Part shown: piece after piece, positions 34,013 through 44,087 of the stretch
Numbering within the stretch: position 1 is the first letter of the stretch
How the letters are laid out: each line of letters opens with the position of its first letter
Source of the DNA: an uncultured Flavobacteriales bacterium
Lineage (GTDB): Bacteria; Bacteroidota; Bacteroidia; Flavobacteriales_D; Sanyastnellaceae
Assembly: GCA_938085105.1 (NCBI GenBank)
Contig: CALKGK010000029.1
Coordinates: forward strand, 1 to 47,204
DNA: 47,204 bases
Direction of reading: 5' to 3'
Made by a program: the position numbers and the translations under genes
The notes under the pieces: model-generated
Seen by the model: only the letters and a program-made list of their open reading frames with translations
Told to the model about the DNA's origin: nothing
Database searches by the model: none

Positions 34013-37000
34013 ATGAAAAAACTACTTGCCTGTGTTGCGATTTTTGCAGCAAGTTTCCCCACAAATCTGATTGCCCAAGGTTGTGATAATCCATTTGATA
34101 TCATGGCTCAGGGCCTCGAAAGTTTCAACGGTGCTTACTATCAAGACGCCCTAGAACAATTTCAGAAAATCCACCCCAACGATACGACTTATGCCATTGC
34201 TTTGTACGAGCAGGCTTTTTGTCTTTACCAAATGGAGCGCTACGATGAGGCAATTGACTTGTTTAGTGAAGGTTTGGAAATGACTTCAGAAGTACGTGTG
34301 AATTTCTTCAATAGCCTAGCCAATGCTTATGACGAGGCCGGAGATCAAGAAAAAGCTATCGAGTTTTACGACCAAGGACTCATTGAGTTTCCTTACAATG
34401 GCGACCTCCATCACAACAAAGGCATTGTTCTCGAAAAAATGGAGCGCTGGGAAGAGGCTTTTCAATCTTATCAAAACGGTTTGCTCGTTGCGCCATATCA
34501 CGCAGGATGTCACTACCGCTTGGGTCGTTTGGCTGCGCATCAAGAGCTCATGACACAATCGATGCTGGCGTACACCATGTCTATTCTTGTTGAGCCTTTG
34601 GGTGACAATGCGGTCACCAGATTGGTGGAAATGGAAAACATGCTTGCCGGAAAGTTTGAGCGTGAAGAATTTGAACTCGATTTGAGCAACGGGGGAGAAG
34701 ATACCTACCCCGATATCGACATGGCACTAGAAAACAACTTTGCCAACAACTCCTCTTATAAGTATCCGCACAAAAAGGTAGATTACGCCTTTGCGCGTCA
34801 CCTCCACCTGGCATTAACTGCGATCCAAGATGTCAAGGGAAATTCAGGGTTTTGGGGTGATAATTACCTGCCTTTTTTCAAGCAGATCATGAAAGATGGA
34901 AATTTCAACTACATGATCAATTCCATGGTGATTCAAGTGGAAGACTCCAAGATTCAATCCCATCTCGGAAAAAAATCAACCCGAACAAAAACCATTGCCT
35001 TCATGGACAAAATGAAGAACGATTGGGATAAAATGAACGGAGAAAAAATCTTCCCAATGAAAAGGGGAGAGGAAAAAACACAGTTGATCTATTCCGATGC
35101 ACGATTGCTTTACGGAGCAGGAGAGTATGACGGAAGTGGCTTCACAGGTTATGCAGAATTTTACAGTTCAGCAGGTGGTGTTAGCGCCTACGGTGAGTTC
35201 AATTCCAACTATAAAAAAGAAGGTCAGTGGCACTATTTCTATAAGGACGGAACCACAAAAGAGATTTCAGACTGGGAGAATGGCGACCTGAACGGATGGT
35301 ACCACGAATTCAATTTGAATGGAACACGCTCAAGAAGCATCGCGCTCAAAAACAATCAACGCGACGGTTTATCATTGGAATACGATGATGAAGGCGTACT
35401 CACCTCAAGCATGGAATATGTGGAAGGAGAATTGGAAGGGGAGATCGTACTCTACCACGAAAATGGTCAGGTGAAACGCTCTTACACTTTCAAAGATGGA
35501 GAGGCGAACGGAATGCTTTTGGAATATGGCCCCAACGGACAAAAATCCCGAGAGGTGATGCTCAAAGACGGAAACCTTCACGGACTCGAAACCGAGTGGT
35601 ACAGCGATGGCAGTAAGTCTTCAGAATACAACTATGACAACGGCAAACGCGAAGGCGAATTTGTGTCGTATTACAATAACGGACAAGTTTATCGTCGTGG
35701 AAAATACAAAGAAGACAAGCTCGTAGGTTTGCTTGAAGAATTCAATATTGACGGGAGCTTGAGCGAAACAGAAGAGTATGACGAATCCGGAAAGATGAAT
35801 GGGACTTACAAGGATTTTGACCAAGAAGGGAACTTGCTCACCCAGATGGAATACAAGCGAGGTGAAATCTATTCGTACAAACAATTTGACCGCAACGGAA
35901 AGCTCCTTCGAGAAGAAACACGTAAAGGTGGGAAATTCGAATTTGAAGGCTTTTACAATGATGGGGTTCAACGCCTGATTGGAATGTATGACTCCGGAGA
36001 TGATGGAAAGAAGATTGGAGAATGGAAGTATTTTGATCGCAATGGGATCTTGAGTTCAGTAGAGAATTTTGACGAAAACGGGAAGAATGGTTTGGCAACG
36101 AATTATGCTTCGAACGGACAAAAAACCTACGAAACGACGTATTTAGACAATGAGATGAATGGAGAAGTTCGCTGGTATTACGACTTCGGCAAGTTGAAGC
36201 GTGAAGGACAAGTGAACGACGGTTTGTATTGTGGAGAGTTCCGGTCTTACTTCGGCGACGGAACGATGTCGGCCAAAAACTACTACATAGACGGATATTA
36301 TCACGGAAAACAATACTATTACACCGTTGATGGTGAGTTGGACCACGTGGATACCTACGCCAATGGGAAGAAGAAGCGCATGGAAATGTACTTTGAAGGG
36401 AATGTTTATCACGAAGCCCGTCTCGATAGCGGTAAAGGTGTTTATGAACTTAAATTTCCACACGGAGAAACCATGGGGCAAATTGAGTTCAGCAACTACA
36501 AAGACAATGGAGCTACCACCTATTATTATGTGAATGGGAATGTTCAAGCAGAAGGCGTGCTGATCAACGGAAGTAAAAACGGAGCCTGGAAGTACTATCA
36601 CCCCAATGGGAAAGTGTCTGCAGAAGGTGTTTACGCCATGGGAGACAACGAAGGAGAGTGGCGATGGTACAATGAAGACGGAACGCTCGAAACCATTCGT
36701 AGATATGAGCATGATGAAATGAACGGACTCTATGAAACCTTCTATGAGAATGGACAGGTAGAAGTGAGCATCCCTTACGTGCACGACCTCGCTCATGGTG
36801 ACGCTTATTACTACGCACCAAGTGGTGAAGTGCAGATGGTGAGAAATTATCATTACGACAAGATGGAGGGCATTACCTGGGAAGGTCGTGATGGAAAACT
36901 ATTGCCCTACACCCTCATTGAGAATGAAACCATTGAAGTAACCCCATTGTATGCCAACGGTAAACCGGCAAGAAGCTTCAAAATGGTGAACGACAATTTC

Positions 37001-37306
37001 CAAGGTTCATATAAAGAGTATTGGCCCAACGGCAAATTGCTTGGAGAAGGACAATATGTGGATGGAAACCGCAACGGTGTGAGCACCATGTATTACGCCA
37101 ATGGAAAACTGAAAAGCGAGCGCAATTATGTGGACGGAAACGAAACAGGTGTAAGCAAGTTCTACCACAGCAACGGGAAGTTGAAGTCAAGTAGCGAATG
37201 GTTGAACGACGAGAAGCACGGAACGGAGAAGATCTACGACAAAGCAGGAAAATTAATTGAAACCCGCATTTGGAGAGATGGAGACTTGATTGAGATCATT
37301 CAATAA
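34013..37306 (+). CDS. exported giant TPR and MORN/YwqK-repeat protein
   Basis: The 1097 aa protein has a signal peptide (MKKLLACVAIFAASFPTNLIAQ) and no membrane anchor at the end. Residues about 30-200 are TPR repeats (ALEQFQKIHPNDTTYAIALY, AIDLFSEGLEM, AIEFYDQGLIEFPYNGDLHH-type units). After a spacer, residues about 365 to the end hold roughly two dozen YwqK/MORN-2 repeats of about 22-25 residues with the pattern G-x-W/L-x-x-Y/F-x-x-N/D-G (WHYFYKDGTTKE, YHENGQVKRSYTFKDG, EYWPNGKLLGEGQYVDG). Such repeats make long beta sheets used as scaffolds or lipid-binding surfaces. It heads a compact cluster with two transglutaminase-like exported proteins. The YwqK antitoxin label sometimes attached to the repeat is not meaningful here. 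Confidence 0.88.
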   Translation: MKKLLACVAIFAASFPTNLIAQGCDNPFDIMAQGLESFNGAYYQDALEQFQKIHPNDTTYAIALYEQAFCLYQMERYDEAIDLFSEGLEMTSEVRVNFFNSLANAYDEAGDQEKAIEFYDQGLIEFPYNGDLHHNKGIVLEKMERWEEAFQSYQNGLLVAPYHAGCHYRLGRLAAHQELMTQSMLAYTMSILVEPLGDNAVTRLVEMENMLAGKFEREEFELDLSNGGEDTYPDIDMALENNFANNSSYKYPHKKVDYAFARHLHLALTAIQDVKGNSGFWGDNYLPFFKQIMKDGNFNYMINSMVIQVEDSKIQSHLGKKSTRTKTIAFMDKMKNDWDKMNGEKIFPMKRGEEKTQLIYSDARLLYGAGEYDGSGFTGYAEFYSSAGGVSAYGEFNSNYKKEGQWHYFYKDGTTKEISDWENGDLNGWYHEFNLNGTRSRSIALKNNQRDGLSLEYDDEGVLTSSMEYVEGELEGEIVLYHENGQVKRSYTFKDGEANGMLLEYGPNGQKSREVMLKDGNLHGLETEWYSDGSKSSEYNYDNGKREGEFVSYYNNGQVYRRGKYKEDKLVGLLEEFNIDGSLSETEEYDESGKMNGTYKDFDQEGNLLTQMEYKRGEIYSYKQFDRNGKLLREETRKGGKFEFEGFYNDGVQRLIGMYDSGDDGKKIGEWKYFDRNGILSSVENFDENGKNGLATNYASNGQKTYETTYLDNEMNGEVRWYYDFGKLKREGQVNDGLYCGEFRSYFGDGTMSAKNYYIDGYYHGKQYYYTVDGELDHVDTYANGKKKRMEMYFEGNVYHEARLDSGKGVYELKFPHGETMGQIEFSNYKDNGATTYYYVNGNVQAEGVLINGSKNGAWKYYHPNGKVSAEGVYAMGDNEGEWRWYNEDGTLETIRRYEHDEMNGLYETFYENGQVEVSIPYVHDLAHGDAYYYAPSGEVQMVRNYHYDKMEGITWEGRDGKLLPYTLIENETIEVTPLYANGKPARSFKMVNDNFQGSYKEYWPNGKLLGEGQYVDGNRNGVSTMYYANGKLKSERNYVDGNETGVSKFYHSNGKLKSSSEWLNDEKHGTEKIYDKAGKLIETRIWRDGDLIEIIQ

Positions 37307-37313
37307 GCCAAAC

Positions 37314-39257
37314 ATGAAAGCATTACAATTGACGCTGATGGCCTGTTTGATGGTCTTCGCAGCTTCGGCTCAAGAACCCGCCGCCGAGCTCGAGATGTGG
37401 GAAAAGGCCCACCCTGAAGAAGACTTGATCTATCTCAAAAGAGAGCACCACATCGATATTGAACTGAAGAAAGGCGCACCGCTCATTGAAGAGCACTTTT
37501 TGAATGAAGTATTTTACCTTACGGACAAGCCAGCCCGGTTTTCCCGCATGAATTTTAGCTATGGCGCTTTTTGCGAATTGGATGATCTTGAGGCTTTTTC
37601 TTTGGTGCCAGAAGACGGAAAGTACAAGAAGTATAGAACCACTTATTTCAATGAAAGAGACTCCTACACCCCTGGGATTTTTGCCGATGATGAACGTTCT
37701 GTGAACTTTTCATTTTACAATCTAGAGAAAGGAAGTAAGGGGCAGTATAGCTATACCTTGAAGAAGGAAGATCCCCATTTTTTAGGGGCTTGCTTTTTTA
37801 TCACAGCTCAGGCCTCCGTTTCCGAAGTCTTCTCGATTGAGGTGGATGAAGAAATTGAAGTGGGTTGGAAGTCCTTCAATATGGACGGATTGGATGTGGA
37901 ATTCACCGAAACCATCGAAAAAGGAAGAAAACAATACCGCTGGGAAGTGAAGAACCTTGAGGTTTTGAAGTATGAAGAAGATGTGCCTGGAGTAGCGCAT
38001 TGGGCGCCGCACATTGTTCCTTTCATCAAGTCTTACACGGTCAAAGGAGAGAAAACGGAAGTGCTCGGAAGCGTTGAGAATTTGTTTGCGTGGTACAGCA
38101 CGCTCGCCGATGAGGTTGATCGATCAGAACAAAGCGATCTTCAATTGTTGTGCGACTCCTTGGTGCCGGATGCCAGTATTTCTGAACTGGAAAAAGTGAA
38201 AACCATTTTTGAGTGGACCAAGAAAAACATCAAGTACGTAGCCGTTGAAAAAGGCATGGGAGGGTTCATTCCTCGAAGTGGAGAAACCGTGTGTAACCGA
38301 CGATATGGCGACTGTAAAGACATGGCAAGCCTCATGCACGAGATGGGAATGCTGGTGGGAGCCGACATTAAAATGGCTTGGGTTGGAAGCCGATCCAAAC
38401 CCTATACCTACGAAGAAATGCCCAGTCCGATCGTCGATGATCACATGATTGGAGCATACCAACATGAAGGAAAATGGCTCTTTCTCGATGCCACCGATAG
38501 CTATTGTACCTTTGCGCGTCCTAGCTCTTTCATTCAAGGTAAGGAAGCGCTCATTCGGATGGACGATGAAGCCTTTGAGGTTGCTACCATTCCGGCGCTC
38601 ACAGCGGAAGAGAACAAAGTTCGGATCCAGCTCGATATGAACATCGAAGAAAGCCTCCTTCTTGGAAAAGCAGTGATGACCTTGGAAGGGTATTACGTTG
38701 ATCATTATCGCTCAGTACTGACCGACATGGATGAGAAGGAGCGAGCCGATTTTTACAACGATTATTTTGAAAAGGGGAACAACAAGTGCTCCATCAAAAA
38801 TGTGGAATTGTTTGGTTTAGAAGAAGGCGATACCCTAAGCATTCACTACGATTTTGAAATCGAGAACTATGTGGTTAGCGTTGATGAAGAGATCTTTGTG
38901 AACCTCAACCTCGAGAAAATGTACCACGATCATCTTCTAGACAAGGAGCGCGTGTTGCCAAGAACCTTCGAATACGCCTCTTTGGTGGAGGTAGAAAGCA
39001 CTTTGGAAGTGCCGGAAGGCTATCTGCTCAAATCCATTCCTGAGAACAGTACAATGGACTTCCCCGATTACGCTTATTCCATTCAGCTTCAAGAAAAAGA
39101 AAACAAAGTACAGTCCAATACCCAAGTAGAAATTGGTGTCTTGGAATTGAAGCCCGATGATTTCGAGTCTTGGAACGAAATGATCGGTTCACTTAGAAAA
39201 ATTTACCGCTCTTCCATCGTGCTTGAGCGCACATCATCCCCACAAAAGTCCCAGTAG
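37314..39257 (+). CDS. exported DUF3857/transglutaminase-like protein, active triad
   Basis: The ATG at 37314 (MKALQLTLMACLMVFAASAQ) gives 647 aa with a signal peptide. The N-terminal half is a DUF3857-type beta domain; the middle is a transglutaminase-like papain-fold domain with a complete apparent triad: Cys334 (RYGDCKDMASLM), His377 (VDDHMIG) and Asp392 (FLDATD). The C-terminal 200 residues are another beta domain. It probably acts on proteins or peptides outside the inner membrane; substrate and reaction (cross-linking or hydrolysis) are unknown. It starts 7 bases after the MORN gene and ends 1 base before the next. Confidence 0.88.
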   Translation: MKALQLTLMACLMVFAASAQEPAAELEMWEKAHPEEDLIYLKREHHIDIELKKGAPLIEEHFLNEVFYLTDKPARFSRMNFSYGAFCELDDLEAFSLVPEDGKYKKYRTTYFNERDSYTPGIFADDERSVNFSFYNLEKGSKGQYSYTLKKEDPHFLGACFFITAQASVSEVFSIEVDEEIEVGWKSFNMDGLDVEFTETIEKGRKQYRWEVKNLEVLKYEEDVPGVAHWAPHIVPFIKSYTVKGEKTEVLGSVENLFAWYSTLADEVDRSEQSDLQLLCDSLVPDASISELEKVKTIFEWTKKNIKYVAVEKGMGGFIPRSGETVCNRRYGDCKDMASLMHEMGMLVGADIKMAWVGSRSKPYTYEEMPSPIVDDHMIGAYQHEGKWLFLDATDSYCTFARPSSFIQGKEALIRMDDEAFEVATIPALTAEENKVRIQLDMNIEESLLLGKAVMTLEGYYVDHYRSVLTDMDEKERADFYNDYFEKGNNKCSIKNVELFGLEEGDTLSIHYDFEIENYVVSVDEEIFVNLNLEKMYHDHLLDKERVLPRTFEYASLVEVESTLEVPEGYLLKSIPENSTMDFPDYAYSIQLQEKENKVQSNTQVEIGVLELKPDDFESWNEMIGSLRKIYRSSIVLERTSSPQKSQ

Positions 39258-39258
39258 T

Positions 39259-41244
39259 ATGAAAACGTTTTTATTCAGCATTGCCTGCCTCTTCACCCTC
39301 CCCTTTGTAGGCCAAACTCAAACCATTTTTGACGAAGTGGATTGGGACGAAAACCCGAGTTACGTTCAAAGCGATAGTACCTATGCAGACCAGGATGAAT
39401 TCATGGTGAAAAAGAAGGTGTACGTTGAGATTTTTAACGAAATGGTGAACGGACAAGAAGTGCTCAAACAACAAGAAGTTGTTCATACCCTGATTCAAGT
39501 GAATACGGATAAGGCCATTGATGAGAATAACAAGATCTTTGTTCGTTACGAAGAAGGAGATGAGTTGCTTCAAAAGGCGCGCGTTATTTTGCCCAGTGGA
39601 AAAGTGATTGAGGTGAAGGAAGAAGACATCTTCGAATCGGAAGAAGAGGACGATAAGGGAAGCAAGTATTTCGCTTTGGAAGGATTGGAAATAGGGGCCC
39701 AAATTGAACACTTTTACCAAAGAGAACTCGATCCGAACATCACCGGAGCAACGGTTTACGCACAAGGACAATACCCCATGATGGAGTACTCCTACAAATT
39801 ATATCACCCCTCTTACCTCCGATTCGCTCACCGTGCTTACAATTGTGAATGGGAACCCATTTCTACCGAACCCAGCGATGAACGTTCTGCTCTTGAGTGG
39901 AAAACCAAGGACATTCCGGGAGTGGGAGAGCAGCCCATGAGCTATTACGATGCGGGAATGCGTCGTTTCTCATACAAGTTGGATAAGAACATCTATACCG
40001 GGGCAAGTAACATCATCAACTACAAAAGATTGAACGAAAACATCTACCAACAATACATGGTGGTGGACGATAAAAAGGAGCTCAAAGCCATGAAGAAAAT
40101 GGTGAAGGAAATGGATTTGAACGATGAAATGAGCCAGGAAGAACGCATTCGTGCCGTAGAGAATTATTGCAAAAACAACTATACCGTTTTCCCATTGCAA
40201 CTCTCATTTTTCGGACTATCGCAGAACATTGCAGACATCGCCAGCAATAAAATAACATCGAAAGAAGGCTATGTTCGTTTGCTTTTCGGTTTGTACACTT
40301 ATTTGGACATTGATGTTGAATTGGTGCTGACCTCTTCACGAACAGACTTCCTTTTTGAAGAAGACTATGAGAACTACCAGTATTTGGACAAGTACCTCAT
40401 TTATTTTCCAGACCTCAAGGACTTCATTGCTCCAAACATTCCCAACAGCAGATTGGGCATTGTTCCCGCCTCTTGGACCGACAACTTTGGGCTCTTTTGC
40501 AAATCCGTGAGCATCGCAGGAGTGAGCTCTTGCATTTCCGACATCAAGTTCATCCCTGCTCCAGGAATGGAGGCCAATTTTGATGAAATGGACATCACCG
40601 TTGCTTTGGATTTTGATGAAGTGAAAGCAACCGCGACCTATCACAAAACCTTGACGGGAATTTACGCTCAGAACTATCAACCCGAATTTGCTAATCTGAA
40701 AGACGAAGAGAAGGAAGAACTTGAAGAAAGCATGGCAACTTATGTGGATGAAGATGCTGAAGTCATTGAAACCGAATTGACCAATGTGGAGAAGAACGAT
40801 TTCGGAGCAAAACCGCTCGTTCACGATTTTACCATCGCATCGGAATCATTCCTCAGCGTGGCCGGAGATAAAGTGCTTTTTAGTGTGGGCGATTTGATTG
40901 GTCCGCAACAAGAACTCTACCTCGAAAAAGGAGAAGAGCGTATTTTGCCGGTGGATGTAGGTTACAATCACGGTTATTCCCGCAGCATTACCTTCGATAT
41001 TCCGGAAGGATATGAAGTAAAGAACTTGGATGAGCTCTTGATTGATGTGAAGTATGAGCGCGAAGGGGAGGAAGTGATCGCTTTTGAATCCACCTACACC
41101 CTTGAGGGGAACACGGTAACCGTTAACATCGAGGAGTTTTACAAAGACCACCATTTCGAAGTGGAGGAGTTTGAAGCATTTCGATCGGTGATCAACGCTG
41201 CTGCAGATTTCAACAAGGTGGTACTCGTTTTCGGACAAATGTGA
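39259..41244 (+). CDS. exported DUF3857/transglutaminase-like protein, triad lost
   Basis: The 661 aa protein starts MKTFLFSIACLFTLPFVGQ (signal peptide) one base after the previous stop. The DUF3857 part (about 40-240) is clear (ARVILPSGKVIEVKEEDI, the LEGLEIGAQIEHFYQREL segment). The transglutaminase-like domain follows (about 270-440), but by eye alignment with its neighbour the Cys position is Lys335 (NKITSKEGYVRLL), and neither the His nor the Asp of the triad is kept. It is therefore probably a non-catalytic paralogue, perhaps a binding partner. A C-terminal beta domain completes it. The frame is intact, with no sign of decay. Confidence 0.85.
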   Translation: MKTFLFSIACLFTLPFVGQTQTIFDEVDWDENPSYVQSDSTYADQDEFMVKKKVYVEIFNEMVNGQEVLKQQEVVHTLIQVNTDKAIDENNKIFVRYEEGDELLQKARVILPSGKVIEVKEEDIFESEEEDDKGSKYFALEGLEIGAQIEHFYQRELDPNITGATVYAQGQYPMMEYSYKLYHPSYLRFAHRAYNCEWEPISTEPSDERSALEWKTKDIPGVGEQPMSYYDAGMRRFSYKLDKNIYTGASNIINYKRLNENIYQQYMVVDDKKELKAMKKMVKEMDLNDEMSQEERIRAVENYCKNNYTVFPLQLSFFGLSQNIADIASNKITSKEGYVRLLFGLYTYLDIDVELVLTSSRTDFLFEEDYENYQYLDKYLIYFPDLKDFIAPNIPNSRLGIVPASWTDNFGLFCKSVSIAGVSSCISDIKFIPAPGMEANFDEMDITVALDFDEVKATATYHKTLTGIYAQNYQPEFANLKDEEKEELEESMATYVDEDAEVIETELTNVEKNDFGAKPLVHDFTIASESFLSVAGDKVLFSVGDLIGPQQELYLEKGEERILPVDVGYNHGYSRSITFDIPEGYEVKNLDELLIDVKYEREGEEVIAFESTYTLEGNTVTVNIEEFYKDHHFEVEEFEAFRSVINAAADFNKVVLVFGQM

Positions 41245-41287
41245 TCGCAAGGAAAGTTGTATCTTGCCGCTTTTCTAAGGGATAAAC

Positions 41288-42571
41288 ATGGCGATAATAC
41301 AAGGATTCATAGGAATCATCGTGCTCACCGGACTAGCGTGGCTCTTTTCTGAAAACAAGAAAGGAGTAAACTGGAGAACCATCATCATATCACTTGCATT
41401 GCAGTTGATTTTGGCTTTTCTCATTCTCCGAGTAGAGTGGGTAAAAGATGGATTTGGCTTCCTTGCCGCGGGATTTGTGAAAATCATCAGCTTCACCGAT
41501 TTTGGGTCGGACTTTCTCTTTGGGAAGTTTGCTGACGGAAAAGTACACCCCGCCCTTTATAATTTCGCCTTTCGCGTCTTGCCCACCATCATTTTCTTTA
41601 GCGCCTTGAGTGCCTTCTTGTACTACATCCGTGTACTGCAAGTGGTTGTTTGGGCCTTGGCTTGGGTGATGAAAGTTACGCTCCGCCTTTCAGGAGCAGA
41701 AAGTTTGGCCGCTGCTGGAAACATCTTTCTCGGACAAACAGAAGCGCCCTTGCTTGTTCGTCCTTTCCTCGATAAAATGACCCGTTCAGAAATGATGAGT
41801 TTGATGACCGGAGGGATGGCCACCATCGCAGGTGGAGTTTTGGCGTCGTACATTGCTTTTCTGGGTGATGGGGATCCGGAGCAAACTCAAATTTTCGCTA
41901 AACACCTTCTGGCCGCCAGCATCATGTCGGCCCCAGCAGCCATCGCCGCTGCAAAATTGCTCGTTCCCGAAACCGAAGACTACGACCGACGCATGGAAAT
42001 CTCGAACAATCGGGGCGGTTCCAATGTGCTAGAAGCCATTTCGAATGGAACCACCGACGGAATTAAACTCGCCGTGAACGTTGGGGCCATGTTGCTCGTA
42101 TTTACCGCATTCATTTACCTTGGGAATTGGCTTTTGGGAGATGTGATTGGTCATTATACCCACTTGAACGACCTCATTGCCGCCAACACGGATTACGACA
42201 AGCTCAGTTTTCAAATGATTTTGGGCTACATCGGTGCACCGCTGGCCATGCTGATTGGCGTATGTTCGGAAGATGCCTTGCTCGTAGGCCAGTTGCTTGG
42301 AGAAAAGACCATTCTCAATGAATTCTTTGCTTACACCACTTTGGGACAGATGAAAAGCGGCGGACTCTTCGTTGAAGAAAAGAGTGTGATCATTGCTACT
42401 TACGTCTTGTGTGGATTTGCCAACTTTGCGTCCATCGGAATACAAATTGGTGGAATTGGATCTTTGGTTCCAGGCAGAAAAGGACTGCTTTCTTCTTTAG
42501 GAGTAAAAGCCCTCATTGGCGGAACCCTCGCATGTTTGTACACGGGAGCAATTGTAGGTATGTTTTATTAA
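41288..42571 (+). CDS. NupC-type concentrative nucleoside transporter
   Basis: The 427 aa inner-membrane protein takes up nucleosides with H+ or Na+. Family marks are visible: FFSALSAFLYYIRVLQ, AAAGNIFLGQTEAPLLVRPF (re-entrant hairpin with the Q-x-E-A-P substrate motif), MTGGMATIAGGVLASYI and the later CGFANFASIGIQIGGIG. About ten hydrophobic segments are present. The window also contains a deoxynucleoside kinase, which could act on imported deoxynucleosides, though the genes are not linked. purE follows after 15 bases and may be co-transcribed. Confidence 0.94.
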   Translation: MAIIQGFIGIIVLTGLAWLFSENKKGVNWRTIIISLALQLILAFLILRVEWVKDGFGFLAAGFVKIISFTDFGSDFLFGKFADGKVHPALYNFAFRVLPTIIFFSALSAFLYYIRVLQVVVWALAWVMKVTLRLSGAESLAAAGNIFLGQTEAPLLVRPFLDKMTRSEMMSLMTGGMATIAGGVLASYIAFLGDGDPEQTQIFAKHLLAASIMSAPAAIAAAKLLVPETEDYDRRMEISNNRGGSNVLEAISNGTTDGIKLAVNVGAMLLVFTAFIYLGNWLLGDVIGHYTHLNDLIAANTDYDKLSFQMILGYIGAPLAMLIGVCSEDALLVGQLLGEKTILNEFFAYTTLGQMKSGGLFVEEKSVIIATYVLCGFANFASIGIQIGGIGSLVPGRKGLLSSLGVKALIGGTLACLYTGAIVGMFY

Positions 42572-42586
42572 TCATGAAATAGAAAG

Positions 42587-43087
42587 ATGGGATACAAAGT
42601 AGGAATCATCATGGGGAGCAAATCAGATTTGCCCGTAATGAAGCAAGCAGCAGAAGTATTGGAAGCTTTGCAAGTGCCTTTTGAGATCACGGTTGTTTCC
42701 GCGCACCGAACCCCGGAACGCATGGTGGAGTATGCCAACAGTGCAGTTGAACGCGGTATCCGTGTGATCGTTGCTGGTGCAGGTGGTGCAGCTCACCTCC
42801 CTGGAATGACCGCCTCACTCACCCCAATCCCAGTTATTGGTGTTCCTGTGAAGTCGAGCAATTCTATCGACGGTTGGGACAGCGTACTTTCCATTTTGCA
42901 AATGCCTGGAGGAGTTCCTGTAGCTACCGTAGCATTGGACGGAGCCAAAAATGCTGGAATCCTCGCCGCTCAAATCCTTTCTGTTGGAGATGAAGACCTT
43001 CTTGAGCGCATCGCCAAGTACAAAGAAGAACTCAAGACCAAAGTGTTTGACAGCATTTCAGACGTAGAAAAGCACAGTCGGCCGTAA
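42587..43087 (+). CDS. purE: 5-(carboxyamino)imidazole ribonucleotide mutase
   Basis: PurE converts N5-CAIR to CAIR in purine synthesis. The 166 aa protein has [23 protein letters not shown] (catalytic His), [11 protein letters not shown] and the [20 protein letters not shown] segment, all typical of class I PurE. Its partner purK is not in the window. It is linked with a nucleoside transporter upstream. After it, ACTGTGG (43116-43122) and CCACAGT (43138-43144) form a hairpin without a T tract. Confidence 0.96.
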   Translation: MGYKVGIIMGSKSDLPVMKQAAEVLEALQVPFEITVVSAHRTPERMVEYANSAVERGIRVIVAGAGGAAHLPGMTASLTPIPVIGVPVKSSNSIDGWDSVLSILQMPGGVPVATVALDGAKNAGILAAQILSVGDEDLLERIAKYKEELKTKVFDSISDVEKHSRP

Positions 43088-43154
43088 TTCACAAAACAAG
43101 GAACATCGTTCATAAACTGTGGAGAAAGTACTTCCCCCCACAGTGCAAATTGGC

Positions 43155-43162
43155 TACCTTTG
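43155..43162 (+). promoter_or_regulatory. flavin reductase promoter -7 box (TACCTTTG)
   Basis: An exact TAnnTTTG match 17 bases before the ATG at 43180, implying a leader of about 10 bases. Confidence 0.55.
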
Positions 43163-43179
43163 TAAGCTAATTGTGCCTC

Positions 43180-44076
43180 ATGAAAACGATTGACCCAAAT
43201 TCACTTTCTACACCAGAATTGCACGGCTATTTGCTTGGTGCAGTGGCTCCGCGTCCCATCGCTTTTGCAAGCACCATCGATGAGCACGGAAGACCCAACT
43301 TGGCGCCATTCAGCTTTTTTAATGTGTTTTCGGCGAATCCCCCGATCATGATTTTCTCGCCAGCACGTCGCGGACGAGACAACACCACCAAACACACTTA
43401 CGAGAACGTATTGAAAGTGCCTGAAGTGGTGATCAACGTGGTGAGCTACGATTTGGTGCAGCAGTGCTCTTTGGCCAGCACCGAGTATGATGAAGGAGTG
43501 AATGAATTTGTGAAAAGCGGACTCACGGAAGAGCCTTCGCACATCGTTCAGCCTCCCCGCATCAAAGAATCTCCCGTGCAGTTTGAGTGTGTGGTGAAGG
43601 AAGTGGTGGAATTGGGTGAAGAAGGAGGTGCCGGAAACCTCGTGATGGCGGAAGTAGTGAAAATTCACATTCACGATGAGGTGCTCGATGAAAACGGAAA
43701 AATTGATCCCATTAAAATCGACCTCGTAGGACGATGTGGTGGCAATTTTTACTCGCGCTGCAACAGCGAAAGCATGTTCGAAGTGCCCAAACCCATCAGA
43801 AACAAGGGCATTGGCGTAGATAAAATACCAGAAGACATTCGCTTTAGTAAAATCCTCAGCGGGAACGATCTCGGGATGTTGGGCAACGTGGAAGAACTCC
43901 CCAATGAAACCGATGTGAACGAATACAAATTGATGGAATTGTCGGAACTCTTCATTGAATTGGAAGACCAACAACCCGAATTGGAGAAAGCCCTCCACCA
44001 GAAAGCAAAAGAATTATTAATTGAAGGAAAAGTGGACGAAGCTTGGAAAGCCTTGTTGACTTTTAATAACGGATAA
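43180..44076 (+). CDS. flavin reductase family protein
   Basis: The ATG at 43180 (MKTIDPNSLSTPELHGYL) gives 298 aa; an in-frame TTG at 43171 is less likely. Residues about 1-205 are an FMN-binding split-barrel (VAPRPIAFASTIDEHGRPN, the NLAPFSFFNVFSANPP segment, then KHTYENVL and VVINVVSYD), as in flavoredoxin and the DIM6/NTAB family. The extra C-terminal 90 residues are helical and acidic (ELSELFIELEDQQPELEKAL). The natural substrate is unknown. It has its own promoter; the DUF3127 gene follows after 11 bases. Confidence 0.9.
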   Translation: MKTIDPNSLSTPELHGYLLGAVAPRPIAFASTIDEHGRPNLAPFSFFNVFSANPPIMIFSPARRGRDNTTKHTYENVLKVPEVVINVVSYDLVQQCSLASTEYDEGVNEFVKSGLTEEPSHIVQPPRIKESPVQFECVVKEVVELGEEGGAGNLVMAEVVKIHIHDEVLDENGKIDPIKIDLVGRCGGNFYSRCNSESMFEVPKPIRNKGIGVDKIPEDIRFSKILSGNDLGMLGNVEELPNETDVNEYKLMELSELFIELEDQQPELEKALHQKAKELLIEGKVDEAWKALLTFNNG

Positions 44077-44087
44077 AGTACAGTACA

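Noticed and set aside
36143-36853. 236-codon antisense frame inside the MORN gene
   Set aside because: It arises from the repetitive codon pattern of the MORN repeats; the product is His/Val-rich without known motifs.
41288-43087. Nucleoside-salvage operon including transporter, kinase and purE
   Set aside because: The kinase is 14 kb away and purE belongs to de novo synthesis; only adjacency of transporter and purE is seen.
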